A stretch of 38,598 nt of DNA from an uncultured SAR86 cluster bacterium (GTDB taxonomy: Bacteria; Pseudomonadota; Gammaproteobacteria; Magnimaribacterales; D2472): positions 1-38,598 of the forward strand of contig CACJBC010000010.1 of assembly GCA_902591565.1 (NCBI GenBank), given 5' to 3'. Position numbers and translations under genes: made by a program. The notes under the pieces were generated by a model, which did not search any database, was not told where the DNA came from, and saw only the letters and a program-made list of their open reading frames with translations. This document shows, piece by piece, positions 17,441 through 26,382 of this stretch. Numbering within the stretch: the stretch's first letter is position 1; the number at the start of each line of letters is the position of its first letter.

Positions 17441-18304
17441 TTATACTGCCATTTTTGCTTTAATTGCTGGATGGTGTTCATAGCCTTCAAGCTTAAAGTC
17501 ATCTATAGAATATGATGAAAGATCTTCAAGAGAATTTAATTTCGGTAAGATTAACTTAGGAGGATTAAATGGTTTTCTTGATATTTGTTCTTTGACTTGC
17601 TCTACAGAATTTAAATAAATATGGGCATCGCCAAAAGAATGAACAAATTTTTTTGGTTTGAGATTAAGTATTTCTGCAAAAATACTCAACAAAAGTGAAT
17701 AGCTTGCTATATTGAATGGCACACCAAGAAACATATCAGCACTTCTTTGGTACATGTGACAACTTATTGTTCCATTGCTTATATAAAATTGCGACATAAC
17801 ATGACATGGAGGCAAGGCCATTTTTTCAATTTTTCCAACATTCCATGCTGAAAGGATATGCCTTCTACTTTCAGGATTATTTTTCAGACTACTTATTAAA
17901 GCTTTAATCTGATCAATGCCGTCCCAGTCTCTCCATTGAACACCATATACAGGACCAAGTTCTTTTCTTAATTCATTGTTTTCATATCCTAAATCTTTTC
18001 CTTGATTATCAGCATTATCCGTCCAAATAGTTGAATATTTTTTTAAGTCTGTAAGCTCTTCTCTATTTTTTCCAAACCTTATCTCAGCAAGCCTTCTTTC
18101 ATCACTAGAGCCTTCCAGAAACCAAATTAGCTCAGATACAACGCCTTTCCATGCCAGTGATTTTGTTGTAACCGCAGGAAAACCTTTTTCTAGATCAAAT
18201 GAGAGCTGATGACCAAAAGACGAAATAGTTCCTGTATTTGTTCTATCATTTCTTTTCTCACCATTCTCTAAAATATATTCCAGCAGATCTAAATAAGCTT
18301 TCAT
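17441..18304 (-). CDS. thyA: Thymidylate synthase ThyA
   Basis: Makes dTMP from dUMP using methylene-tetrahydrofolate. The catalytic cysteine is C167 in ALPPCHVMSQFY. The dUMP-binding arginines (RRHILSAWN), DMFLGVPFNIASYSLL and the C-terminal HPAIKAKMAV are typical. At 287 residues it has a small insert relative to E. coli (264), in the region TDLKKYSTIW-TDNADNQGKD. It overlaps lgt by 4 bases. Downstream folA completes the dTMP cycle. Confidence 0.97.
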   Translation of the reverse strand: MKAYLDLLEYILENGEKRNDRTNTGTISSFGHQLSFDLEKGFPAVTTKSLAWKGVVSELIWFLEGSSDERRLAEIRFGKNREELTDLKKYSTIWTDNADNQGKDLGYENNELRKELGPVYGVQWRDWDGIDQIKALISSLKNNPESRRHILSAWNVGKIEKMALPPCHVMSQFYISNGTISCHMYQRSADMFLGVPFNIASYSLLLSIFAEILNLKPKKFVHSFGDAHIYLNSVEQVKEQISRKPFNPPKLILPKLNSLEDLSSYSIDDFKLEGYEHHPAIKAKMAV

Positions 18305-19098
18305 GAAGTTTTCCTTGAATAAAATAACATTATAAAACCAATTGCTATCATTGGAACACAGAGAATTTGTCCCATGCTTAGTGATTCTAAAAATACATAT
18401 CCTATATGAGAATCTGGCTGTCTAAAGAACTCAATAATAAATCGTATTAATCCATATAGTATTAAAAAGCTAGAACAAACTACCCCATGAATTTTTGTAA
18501 GTTTATTTATCCAATACAAAAGAATGAATAATAGAATGCCTTCACCGAAACTTTCATATAACTGTGATGGATGCCTTAATAGACCAAATGGGTCTGTAGG
18601 AAAAATAAATCCCCAATGGCCATTTGTTTCTTTTCCATATAACTCACCATTAAGGAAGTTACCAATTCTTACAAGACCAAGGCCTATCGGCATAGCTAGA
18701 GCTGCTCCATCCATAAGTCTTAAAAAACTTAGATTATTTCTTTTAGAAAAAACTAAAAAACTTATTACTACTCCAACTAAACCTCCATGGAAACTAAGAC
18801 CTCCTTGCCAAATATAAAACAGAGATAATGGATTACTTATTAACTGCTCTGTTCCATAGAAGATCATATAACCAATTCTTCCTCCGCACATAGATCCGAT
18901 AAATAAACCATACATGAAGACTAAGTCATTAACTTTTTCATGATTCAAACCCAGCTCCATCATTATTTGATTAGATTTCAAGAAAAGGTATATAAAGATT
19001 GCGGACAATAACCAAGTAACTGCGTAGTATTGAATTTTTAATGGACCAATTTCGATCAATGAGGGATTATTAAAAAAATCTGATAATTCTATGATCAT
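18301..19098 (-). CDS. lgt: Prolipoprotein diacylglyceryl transferase Lgt
   Basis: Inner-membrane enzyme that attaches diacylglycerol to the lipobox cysteine of prolipoproteins. It has 265 residues with seven membrane segments. Key family features: GGRIGYMIFYG, SFHGGLVGVVISF with the conserved His-Gly-Gly, and the Lgt signature RIGNFLNGELYGKETNG with the essential Arg. It overlaps both thyA and the upstream TauE-family gene by 4 bases. Confidence 0.96.
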   Translation of the reverse strand: MIIELSDFFNNPSLIEIGPLKIQYYAVTWLLSAIFIYLFLKSNQIMMELGLNHEKVNDLVFMYGLFIGSMCGGRIGYMIFYGTEQLISNPLSLFYIWQGGLSFHGGLVGVVISFLVFSKRNNLSFLRLMDGAALAMPIGLGLVRIGNFLNGELYGKETNGHWGFIFPTDPFGLLRHPSQLYESFGEGILLFILLYWINKLTKIHGVVCSSFLILYGLIRFIIEFFRQPDSHIGYVFLESLSMGQILCVPMIAIGFIMLFYSRKTS

Positions 19099-19886
19099 GA
19101 AAAAACCATATAAATAGATATAAGAAACATCATAGATGCCATCATTCTCTTTAACATTTTTTCAGATACATGATGCGCAATATTAGCGCCATATTTGGCG
19201 GCAAGTATACTTGTTAGACTTATACCAATAACAGCTGGCAAATATATGTAGCCCAAAGCAAAAGGAGGTAAAAGTATATTGTCGACACCGGAAATAAGAT
19301 AACCAAGAGTACCAAAAACAGCTATTGGAATTCCACATGCTGCAGAAGTTCCCACACTTGAAGTCATTGGTAGCCCAGAAGCTTTTAAATAGGGCACTGA
19401 AAATATACCTCCACCGATGCCTAAAATAGATGATAAGAATCCAATTCCACTTCCAACAAAGTATGGTTCTTTGTTTGTTTGATTCCTTGGTTTTAGTTTT
19501 ATATCTTTACTAACGCTCATCTGAATAGCAATAAGTAATGCAAAAATTCCTATAATTGTTTTCAGTAAATTTCCGTTAAGTTGTACTGCAAATAAAGCAC
19601 CCAAGAATGCCCCAATTACTATTCCTGAAGCTAACGGTTTTAGAAAATTATAACTTATAGCATTTTTTTTACTATGAGCATATGCAGATGATATCCCTGT
19701 AAAAACAATGCAGCCTAAAGATGTACCTACTGCCATGTGAATAATAATTTCTTGCTCAAAACCAAATTGTATAAAAAAGGCTACAAAAAAAGGTACTGTA
19801 ATAATTCCTCCACCAACACCGAACATACCAGCAATAAGCCCAGCAAAAATACCTAAAATTGCAAACAATGTAAGCGTTTCAATCAT
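19095..19886 (-). CDS. TauE/SafE family membrane permease
   Basis: Polytopic protein (263 residues, about eight membrane segments) of the TauE/SafE (former DUF81) family, associated with export of sulfite or organosulfonates. Two glycine-rich repeats typify the family: GLIAGMFGVGGGIITVPFFV near residue 20 and FLSSILGIGGGIFSVPYLKA near 150. It lies between rppH and lgt, a position where pseudomonads also carry this family. Substrate unknown. Confidence 0.9.
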   Translation of the reverse strand: MIETLTLFAILGIFAGLIAGMFGVGGGIITVPFFVAFFIQFGFEQEIIIHMAVGTSLGCIVFTGISSAYAHSKKNAISYNFLKPLASGIVIGAFLGALFAVQLNGNLLKTIIGIFALLIAIQMSVSKDIKLKPRNQTNKEPYFVGSGIGFLSSILGIGGGIFSVPYLKASGLPMTSSVGTSAACGIPIAVFGTLGYLISGVDNILLPPFALGYIYLPAVIGISLTSILAAKYGANIAHHVSEKMLKRMMASMMFLISIYMVFS

Positions 19887-20367
19887 TATTTATTTCTGTA
19901 CAAAAATCATCTTTAAGTTCATTGAGGGCTAACCGATATACTTCTCTTTTAAATTCAACGATAGCATACAATGGATACCAATAAGGAACCCATTGAAAAT
20001 CAATAAACTCGTTATCTGGATCATTTTCAAAATGAATTTTTACATCATGTATAAGCTTAAACATGAACCATTTTTGCTTTTGACCTCTAAATCTTTTTTT
20101 TAGAAAATGATTCTTTCTTTTTTCATGTGGAACATCGTACTTAAACCACTTATCCGTTGAAGATATTAATTTTACATCTTTCTTTTTTATTCCAACTTCT
20201 TCATATAATTCTCTTTTTGCTGCCTTTAAAGGACTCTCCCCGAAATCTATACCTCCTTGTGGAAATTGCCAACTATCTATTTTTTTTCTTTTGCATAGCA
20301 ACAATTTGCCGTTATCATTGATAACAATAATACCAACGTTTAATCTATATCCAGGTTCATTTATCAT
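19879..20367 (-). CDS. rppH: RNA pyrophosphohydrolase RppH (Nudix)
   Basis: Removes pyrophosphate from the 5' end of mRNA to start decay. The Nudix box GGIDFGESPLKAAKRELYEEVGI fits G-x5-E-x7-REUxEExGU, shown here as GGIDFGES and RELYEEVGI. The N-terminal YRLNVGIIVIN and DSWQFPQGG, plus the C-terminal WVPYWYPLYAIVEFKREVY, are RppH-specific. The frame is open to 20427, but the ATG at 20367 (MINEPGYRLN) matches the family start and gives 162 residues. It overlaps the TauE-family gene by 8 bases. Confidence 0.95.
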   Translation of the reverse strand: MINEPGYRLNVGIIVINDNGKLLLCKRKKIDSWQFPQGGIDFGESPLKAAKRELYEEVGIKKKDVKLISSTDKWFKYDVPHEKRKNHFLKKRFRGQKQKWFMFKLIHDVKIHFENDPDNEFIDFQWVPYWYPLYAIVEFKREVYRLALNELKDDFCTEINND

Positions 20368-20386
20368 TGTGTAAATTATTATTTTT

Positions 20387-21049
20387 ATGAAAAAGAATTT
20401 AGCAATATTTGATTTAGATAATACCATTCTTAATGGAGATTCTGATTATTCATGGATCAATTTTTTGATTGATATTGGTTATGTTAACAAAGATGAATAT
20501 GAGAAAAAAAATCAATATTTTTATGACAAGTATTATGAAGGGAAGCTAGATTATGATGAGTGGGCTGAGTTTGCCCTATCAACAATTAAAGGTAAAAGAA
20601 CAGAAGAAATCGAAAACCTCCTCAATAAATTCCTTTCAATAATCATAGAGCCAATGATTAATATATATGCCTTAAGATTATTACATAATCATTATCACAA
20701 AAACGATGTAATGTTACTTGCCTCAGCCACAAACTCTGTAATAGTTAATCCAATTGCCAAGAGACTTGGTTTCGAAAATATTGTTGCAACAGAGGTTGAA
20801 ATAGTTAATGGAGTATATTCTGGTAAGTTTCAAAACACTCCAGCATTGGGTGAGGGCAAACTTCAAAAGGTAAGAGAATGGATGCTTAGGAATGATTTTT
20901 GTGATTTTAAGAATACTACATTTTACTCAGATTCAATAAATGACTTACCATTACTTTCAGCAGTTAACAAAGCGGTAGCTGTAAACCCTGATGATAAATT
21001 GCGAGAGGAGTGTGAGAAAAGATCTTGGGAGATTGTGGACTTACCTTAA
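20387..21049 (+). CDS. HAD-IB family phosphatase (SerB-like)
   Basis: HAD-superfamily hydrolase of the IB subfamily with the nucleophile motif FDLDNTIL (Asp9 and Asp11), motif II VMLLASATNS and motif III/IV YSDSINDLPLL. It has 220 residues. Substrate unclear: relatives are annotated as phosphoserine phosphatase or phosphatidylglycerophosphatase-like, and histidinol-phosphate phosphatases also occur in this subfamily. It is divergent from rppH with only 19 bases between the start codons, so promoters must overlap coding sequence. Confidence 0.85.
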   Translation: MKKNLAIFDLDNTILNGDSDYSWINFLIDIGYVNKDEYEKKNQYFYDKYYEGKLDYDEWAEFALSTIKGKRTEEIENLLNKFLSIIIEPMINIYALRLLHNHYHKNDVMLLASATNSVIVNPIAKRLGFENIVATEVEIVNGVYSGKFQNTPALGEGKLQKVREWMLRNDFCDFKNTTFYSDSINDLPLLSAVNKAVAVNPDDKLREECEKRSWEIVDLP

Positions 21050-22281
21050 TTAGAATCTATATTATCTGCAACAATTTGTGCTGTATGTGCGCTAAGAGTC
21101 CAGCCTAGATGACCATGTCCTGCATGATAGAAAACCCCCTTCATTTTACTTTCTCTAGTTATAGGCATCATATTAGGAGTCATAGGTCTCAACCCAGCCC
21201 AAGGAGTATATGTCTCAGTGCTAACATTTGGAAAATATTTCTCTACCCATTTCAATAAAGGTTTAATTCTATCTTGTCTTATATCGGTATTTATTCCAGC
21301 AAGCTCTGCTGTGCCTGCAACCCTAAATCTATCGCCAAGTCTGCTAGCAACTATTTTTACGGGTTGATCGATTAAAGATACAGTTGGAGCACATTTTTTG
21401 GATATTTCATCTTTAAGATCAATTGTTACGCTATATCCTTTAACAGGATATATATTCATCTTATCACCGAGTCGACTTGCAAAGCTTTGTGTGTTGACTC
21501 CTGCACAAATGACAACATTATCAAATGAATCATTAATTATTTCATTTTCATGTCTCATGGTAAGAACAAGCTTATCTTTTTGCCTGGTTATATATTCAAC
21601 TGTTGTTTTAAGTTGAAGGATTGCTGAATATTTTTCTACAAGAATTCTCTCTAGATTCGTACAAAATTTATGAATATCACCACTTGCATCAGATTTGGTA
21701 TATATTCCGCCAAGAATTTTTTCATAATTTTTATTATTTTCGAAAGCTGGTTCTATTTTTTTGACTTCATCAGTAGTTAATACCTCCCACTCCATACCCT
21801 CTTGATGAAGCCATGAAACCTTTTCTTTATCTAGTTTGAATTCTTTTGCATTATCATAAAATCTTAGAATACCTTTTTTAAGTAATTCAAATTCTATTCC
21901 TTCTTCATCAGCTATTTTGAAATAAATTTCTCTAGCTTTTTTTGCAAAATTAATTGTATCAAGAGTATTTTTTTTATGATCACCCTTAAGAGTTGTCCAC
22001 AGAAATCCGAGCATCCATCTATATTTTTGGATTTCAGGTGATGGATTAAATAATAGTGGAGCATCGGGAGTAAACATCCATTTAATTCCGCTCACAACAT
22101 TTTTAGTTGTATTCCATGTTTCTGCGTTACTTGCACTTAACTGTCCTCCATTGGCATAACTTGTTGCCATTGCAGGATATCTTCTGGAGTCAATAATAGT
22201 TACGTTATGACCTTTTTTTACAAGAGCATAAGCCGTAGTTGTGCCAGCAATTCCAGCACCAATTACAGCTATTTTTTTCAT
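21046..22281 (-). CDS. dadA: D-amino-acid dehydrogenase-like FAD oxidoreductase (DadA family)
   Basis: FAD-dependent enzyme oxidatively deaminating D-amino acids, typically feeding the respiratory chain. The N-terminal dinucleotide motif VIGAGIAGTTTAYAL, then SYANGGQLS, VVICAGVNTQSFASRLG, YPVKGYSVTI and the C-terminal GHGHLGWTLSAHTAQIVAD follow DadA. The frame is open to 22320, but the ATG at 22281 (MKKIAVIGAG) is the natural start, giving 411 residues. It converges on the HAD gene with a 4-base overlap. An associated alanine racemase (dadX) is not adjacent. Confidence 0.88.
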   Translation of the reverse strand: MKKIAVIGAGIAGTTTAYALVKKGHNVTIIDSRRYPAMATSYANGGQLSASNAETWNTTKNVVSGIKWMFTPDAPLLFNPSPEIQKYRWMLGFLWTTLKGDHKKNTLDTINFAKKAREIYFKIADEEGIEFELLKKGILRFYDNAKEFKLDKEKVSWLHQEGMEWEVLTTDEVKKIEPAFENNKNYEKILGGIYTKSDASGDIHKFCTNLERILVEKYSAILQLKTTVEYITRQKDKLVLTMRHENEIINDSFDNVVICAGVNTQSFASRLGDKMNIYPVKGYSVTIDLKDEISKKCAPTVSLIDQPVKIVASRLGDRFRVAGTAELAGINTDIRQDRIKPLLKWVEKYFPNVSTETYTPWAGLRPMTPNMMPITRESKMKGVFYHAGHGHLGWTLSAHTAQIVADNIDSN

Positions 22282-22372
22282 AATGCATTGTCTCAACAAA
22301 TATAAATAAAAGCGACACAATAATATTAAAAACTTACTTTTTATTTGATAAAAATTTAGTTACAATCCAAAT

Positions 22373-22391
22373 AAGAATGATTCTCATTTAG
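22373..22391 (+). promoter_or_regulatory. Fur-box-like palindrome upstream of the FTR1 permease
   Basis: The 19 bases AAGAATGATTCTCATTTAG contain a perfect inverted repeat AATGA-TTC-TCATT and match 12 of 19 positions of the classical Fur box (GATAATGATAATCATTATC). It lies 21 bases before the ATG of a predicted iron permease, exactly where an iron-dependent repressor would act. Fur itself is not encoded in the window. Confidence 0.65.
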
Positions 22392-22412
22392 AAAACCTAT
22401 AAGAATATAAAC

Positions 22413-23252
22413 ATGAGCGAATTTATAATTGTATTTAGAGAAGTTTTAGAAGCATCTCTTGTTGTTGGTATCATTTATTTGATTTTAGAGAAATCAAATC
22501 AATTGAGCCACTTTTATAAATTATGGATGGGCGTCCTGGCTGCAATTGTTGCAAGCATTATAGTTGGATATTTTGTTTTAGCCGCAAAGGAATCTCTTGG
22601 CAATGATTCTACTGCAGCTTTATTTGAGGGCATTTTTCTTTATTTAACAGCTATTTTGATTTGGTATGTAATATTTTGGTTATCAAAACATGTTAGTGAT
22701 AGAAAAGAGCTTGAAGGTAAAACTTTAAATGCTATTAAATTATCTTCATGGGGAGTATTTTTTGTAGTCTTCTTTGCAATTCTAAGAGAGGGCTTTGAAA
22801 CTGCTGTTTTCTTAATCTCAAGCTTTTCTATTACTGGATCATTTTCATATTTAGGATTTATAACAGGAGCAGCTCTTGCAATCCTCATAGGATATTTAAT
22901 AGTACTTCAAGGTAGAAAAATAAATTTAAGATATGTATTTAAATATACAACATTACTATTAGTTTTTTTATCAGCAGGGATGGTTGCGTATGGTACTCAT
23001 GAAGTCGAAGAGTATTTAGTAAAATCAGACCAAATTGAGAAAACAGAAATTTATAGACCTTGGGATATTTTACAACCGCAGATAAATGAGCAAGGACAAA
23101 AGATTTATCATCCACTTCATGATAAAGGCTCTATAGGTGTTTTCTTAAAAGGGTTTTTTGGCTATAACAGCAACCCAAATATTCCTGAAGTTATTCTGTG
23201 GATTTGTGCTTTATTTTTTGGGTTAAATATGTGGAGAAGATTCTACTTTTAA
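22413..23252 (+). CDS. FTR1-family high-affinity iron permease (EfeU-like)
   Basis: Seven-helix inner-membrane protein (279 residues) of the iron permease FTR1 family. The two iron-ligand REXXE motifs are visible as REVLE (residues 8-12, FREVLEASLVVGII) and REGFE (about 127-131, AILREGFETAVFLIS). No EfeO or EfeB partner is adjacent, so it may act alone or with distant partners. A Fur-like operator precedes it, supporting an iron role. It converges on rmuC with a 4-base overlap. Confidence 0.9.
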   Translation: MSEFIIVFREVLEASLVVGIIYLILEKSNQLSHFYKLWMGVLAAIVASIIVGYFVLAAKESLGNDSTAALFEGIFLYLTAILIWYVIFWLSKHVSDRKELEGKTLNAIKLSSWGVFFVVFFAILREGFETAVFLISSFSITGSFSYLGFITGAALAILIGYLIVLQGRKINLRYVFKYTTLLLVFLSAGMVAYGTHEVEEYLVKSDQIEKTEIYRPWDILQPQINEQGQKIYHPLHDKGSIGVFLKGFFGYNSNPNIPEVILWICALFFGLNMWRRFYF

Positions 23253-24145
23253 TTATCTAATTGATCCATATTATTAATAGCTTTATTCATTTGTCTCTCG
23301 CGAGTAGCATGTTCATTTACTGCCTTTAGCATTGCGTCTGCCTTTTTTAGCAATTCTTCGGTTGAGCTTCCAAATTTTTCAAACTCTTTTTTTAACTTAC
23401 CAAATTCTTCCATAATCTCTCCGGCTCTATTATTAAGAGCAAGAGTTCTAAAGCCCATATGAACACTAATCAAATATGCTGCCAAGGAGTTTGGCCCCAT
23501 AATTAAAACTCTTGAATCTCTAAAAACAGATTCGCGAAGATTTTCAATAGAATCGATTAATTGCATTAAAGACTCACTGGGTATATACATAACTCCGAGG
23601 TCGACAGTTATACCCGATTGAAGATATTTATCTTGGATATCTGATGCATCTTTTATTACATGTCTTTTTATATCGTCTATAGATTTTTTAATTAATCTTT
23701 CGTCTGTTTGATTAATTGAATCTAGATAAGTGTCATAAAGTCCTGAAGGAAATTTGGCATCAATTGGCAACAAAAGTCCTTCTGGCATTTTTAAAACAAA
23801 CTCTACTCTCTTGCCAGTGCCTTTGATTACTTCTGCATTTTTTATATATTGATTTGGATTGAAAATATCTTGCATTATGGATTCAAGCGACCATTCACCA
23901 AATTTTCCTGCAAGGGTTCCACCAGACAAGTATCTTCGTAACTTATTCAATGGATCATGAAATGACTGAATATCTTTAGTTAGATCTAATAAGGTATCTT
24001 CTTGTTTTAATAGTGCTTTGTCTAATTCCTTTATTGACTCTTGATCTTTGTCTTTATTGGACCTATTTTGAATCTGTAAGTAAATAATGATGATTAATAA
24101 TGAAATTATTATTACTGATATGATTGTTAAAATCCAGAAATCCAT
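23249..24145 (-). CDS. rmuC: RmuC family protein
   Basis: Predicted membrane-anchored nuclease-fold protein that limits recombination at inverted repeats in E. coli. An N-terminal membrane helix (ILTIISVIIISLLIIIIYLQI) is followed by a short coiled coil and the RmuC core: GGTLAGKFGEWSLESI, VEFVLKMPEGLLLPIDAKFP, YIPSESLMQL and LAAYLISVHMGFRTLALN. At 298 residues it is shorter than E. coli RmuC (475), mainly in the coiled coil and C-terminus, like other compact-genome homologues. Confidence 0.9.
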   Translation of the reverse strand: MDFWILTIISVIIISLLIIIIYLQIQNRSNKDKDQESIKELDKALLKQEDTLLDLTKDIQSFHDPLNKLRRYLSGGTLAGKFGEWSLESIMQDIFNPNQYIKNAEVIKGTGKRVEFVLKMPEGLLLPIDAKFPSGLYDTYLDSINQTDERLIKKSIDDIKRHVIKDASDIQDKYLQSGITVDLGVMYIPSESLMQLIDSIENLRESVFRDSRVLIMGPNSLAAYLISVHMGFRTLALNNRAGEIMEEFGKLKKEFEKFGSSTEELLKKADAMLKAVNEHATRERQMNKAINNMDQLDN

Positions 24146-24217
24146 TTTTATCCAAGAAAGTTTTAAATTTTCTTATAATATATACCACTAATCTTTTAAT
24201 TCTATAAAATAAGCGGT

Positions 24218-25420
24218 ATGTCAGAGAACATTTTAACTTATTTTGAGCAGATCAAGGCCCAAGGTCTTTCAATTGATATAACTAGAGGAAAACCAGATTC
24301 ACATCAATTAGATTTGGCAAATGACTTATTAAGTATGAATGTAGAGCCATTTGACGGCAAAGTTGATTTAAGAAATTATGGAGAGCCTTTCGGCATTGAA
24401 GATGCCAGAGTTCTTGGCGCAGACCTTCTTTCAGCTACTGCTGATCATGTTATCACGGGCGAGCAATCTAGCTTAATGCTTACTTATCAGATGATTCTTT
24501 CAAAATACTTATTTGCTAAACCTGTACCTTGGAGAGATATCGAAACTCCAAAATTTATATGTCCTGTACCTGGATTCGACAGACATTTCAGAATGCTAGA
24601 AGATTTTGGAATCGAAATGATAGCAATACCTTTGATAGAGGATGGTGTCGATCTAGATGCGCTGTCAGATGCTCTTCAAAGTAACTCAAATGTTGTTGGA
24701 ATAATTTGTGTACCTCGTCATTCAAATCCATCTGGAGAAGTTTACAGCGACGATAATATAAATGATCTTTTTGAAATTGGTAAAAAATATTCTGAAGATT
24801 TCCTTTTTCTTTTTGATCATGCCTACTTGGTTCATGACTTTCTTCCTACCAAGAATCAAATACCAGTCTGGAAGTTAGCAGAACAAAACAAAACTACCAA
24901 TCAAACTGTAGTTGTAACTTCTTTCTCTAAAGTTACTTTTGGAGGCGGCGGTTTATCATTTATGGCTGCAGCGGATGAAAATTTATCTCTAATTAAAAGA
25001 ATAAGAGGTTCTATGGTAATTTGTCCTGACAAGGTTAATCAAAAAAGACATACAAAGTTCTTTAAAGATTCTAATGCTGTAAAAGATCATATGAAAAAAC
25101 ATGCTGATTTAGTAAGGCCTAAATTTGAAATAGCATATCAAGCATTAGAAAAACTTGATAAAGATATTGGTGAATATTCTCGACCAACTGGCGGCTATTT
25201 TATCACTTTTACATCACATAAACCTATTGCCTCAAAAATTGTTGAGTTATGCAAAGAGGCTGGAGTACTTCTAACCCCAGCAGGTGCGACACATCCTTAT
25301 GGAAATGACCCTAAAAATAATACCTTAAGAATTGCACCAACATTTATTAATGAAAAAGAGTTAGAAATTGCAATGGACGTTTTTGTAACTGCTGCACAGA
25401 TAGCTCATAACCAAACTTAA
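24218..25420 (+). CDS. PLP-dependent aminotransferase (aspartate-aminotransferase type 1c-like)
   Basis: Fold-type I aminotransferase of the family often labelled Aminotran_MocR / alanine-glyoxylate aminotransferase, which contains the type-1c aspartate aminotransferases. The N-terminus LSIDITRGKPDSHQLDL and DLRNYGEPFGIEDAR are characteristic. PLP residues: the Asp in FLFDHAYLVHDF and the Schiff-base lysine in TSFSKVTFGGGGLSFM. The C-terminal NNTLRIAPTF holds the carboxylate-binding Arg. It has 400 residues. Aspartate is the likely amino donor, but this is inferred from family only. Confidence 0.85.
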   Translation: MSENILTYFEQIKAQGLSIDITRGKPDSHQLDLANDLLSMNVEPFDGKVDLRNYGEPFGIEDARVLGADLLSATADHVITGEQSSLMLTYQMILSKYLFAKPVPWRDIETPKFICPVPGFDRHFRMLEDFGIEMIAIPLIEDGVDLDALSDALQSNSNVVGIICVPRHSNPSGEVYSDDNINDLFEIGKKYSEDFLFLFDHAYLVHDFLPTKNQIPVWKLAEQNKTTNQTVVVTSFSKVTFGGGGLSFMAAADENLSLIKRIRGSMVICPDKVNQKRHTKFFKDSNAVKDHMKKHADLVRPKFEIAYQALEKLDKDIGEYSRPTGGYFITFTSHKPIASKIVELCKEAGVLLTPAGATHPYGNDPKNNTLRIAPTFINEKELEIAMDVFVTAAQIAHNQT

Positions 25421-25421
25421 T

Positions 25422-25754
25422 TTAGTTTTTTGCTTTGCTATGAGGCTGATAGTTAACACCATCGAATGATTCGAATATCTCCTTGATACCAGGATGATTA
25501 CACTGTTTTTTTGACTTATCTAACAATAAGTTTTGTTCCGAAACATATGCTATGTAAAAAATTTCTTTATTTTCAGCAAATAAATGATAGAAAGGCTGTT
25601 CTTTGTTTGGTCTAATTTGCTCAGGTATAGCTTGATACCACTCTTCTGTATTATTAAATTCTGGATCTAAATCAAAGATAACACCTCTAAAGTTTAAAAA
25701 CTTATGCTTAACTATATTCCCAATAGAAAATTTTGCTTCAACTAATTTCTGCAT
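25422..25754 (-). CDS. hspQ: HspQ (YccV-like hemimethylated-DNA-binding domain) heat-shock protein
   Basis: Small 110-residue protein. In enterobacteria HspQ is a heat-induced specificity factor for Lon, and the fold was earlier described as hemimethylated-DNA binding. AKFSIGNIVKHKFLNFRGVI, FDLDPEF and PFYHLFAENKE...IAYVSEQNLL fit the family. It converges on the aminotransferase gene with one base between the stops. RpoH, in this window, is the probable regulator by analogy; no sigma-32 promoter was identified. Confidence 0.88.
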   Translation of the reverse strand: MQKLVEAKFSIGNIVKHKFLNFRGVIFDLDPEFNNTEEWYQAIPEQIRPNKEQPFYHLFAENKEIFYIAYVSEQNLLLDKSKKQCNHPGIKEIFESFDGVNYQPHSKAKN

Positions 25755-25790
25755 TATATTTATAAATTAAACTATTTAAGGAAAAAAGTC

Positions 25791-26147
25791 ATGATAGAAA
25801 ATTTTAGAAAAGATCACAAAAAAGAAGATTTTATGGTTGTTTCAACAAACAATATAGAGGGAGCTATAATAACTGAGTATTTAGGAATAGTACAAGGAAG
25901 TACTGTAAGATCAAGAAATGTGGGCTCTGATATTTTTGCAAATTTAAAAAATTTAGTTGGTGGAGAGCTAGTTGGTTATTCTAAATTACTTCAATCTTCA
26001 AGAGATCAGGCATATCAAAGAATGTTAGATGATGCTATTGAAAAAGGAGCTAATGCTATAATTTGCTTTAGATTTCAAACTTCTACCATAACTCAAGGCG
26101 CATCAGAAATATTGGCATATGGCACTGGAATAAGAATTAAAAAATAA
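25791..26147 (+). CDS. YbjQ / UPF0145 family protein
   Basis: 118-residue homopentamer-type protein of the YbjQ family (putative heavy-metal-binding domain), with VVSTNNIEGAIITEYLGIVQG, a central helix RDQAYQRMLDDAIEKGANAII and the end ILAYGTGIRIK. Function is not established. It is preceded by AAGGAAAAAA and followed after 7 bases by a small membrane-protein gene, probably in the same transcript. Confidence 0.87.
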   Translation: MIENFRKDHKKEDFMVVSTNNIEGAIITEYLGIVQGSTVRSRNVGSDIFANLKNLVGGELVGYSKLLQSSRDQAYQRMLDDAIEKGANAIICFRFQTSTITQGASEILAYGTGIRIKK

Positions 26148-26154
26148 GGAAAAA

Positions 26155-26379
26155 ATGAATAAAACAGAAAAAGTAGCATTTAGAGAAGCAGTTATTGTTG
26201 TGATGATGGGAGCAGTAATTAATTTTCCCCTTCAAACATTTTTATTATGGCTGACAATTGATAATTGGCAATGGTCAAATCCATTAACAATTTCATTATT
26301 TACGCAAACTATACTTACGCTGGTTGCATTAGTAAGAGTTTTCTCAATAAGAATGAGATTTCAAAGAGGAAAGTTTTAA
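26155..26379 (+). CDS. Small hypothetical membrane protein (74 aa)
   Basis: 74 residues with two hydrophobic segments (AVIVVMMGAVINFPLQTFLL and FTQTILTLVALVRVFSIRM) and a basic C-terminus (RMRFQRGKF). The layout resembles small two-helix proteins common in marine bacteria and phages, but I do not recognise the family with confidence. AAGGAAAAA precedes the ATG, and it sits 7 bases after the ybjQ-like gene. It ends 3 bases before the convergent secreted-protein gene. Confidence 0.65.
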   Translation: MNKTEKVAFREAVIVVMMGAVINFPLQTFLLWLTIDNWQWSNPLTISLFTQTILTLVALVRVFSIRMRFQRGKF

Positions 26380-26382
26380 AAC

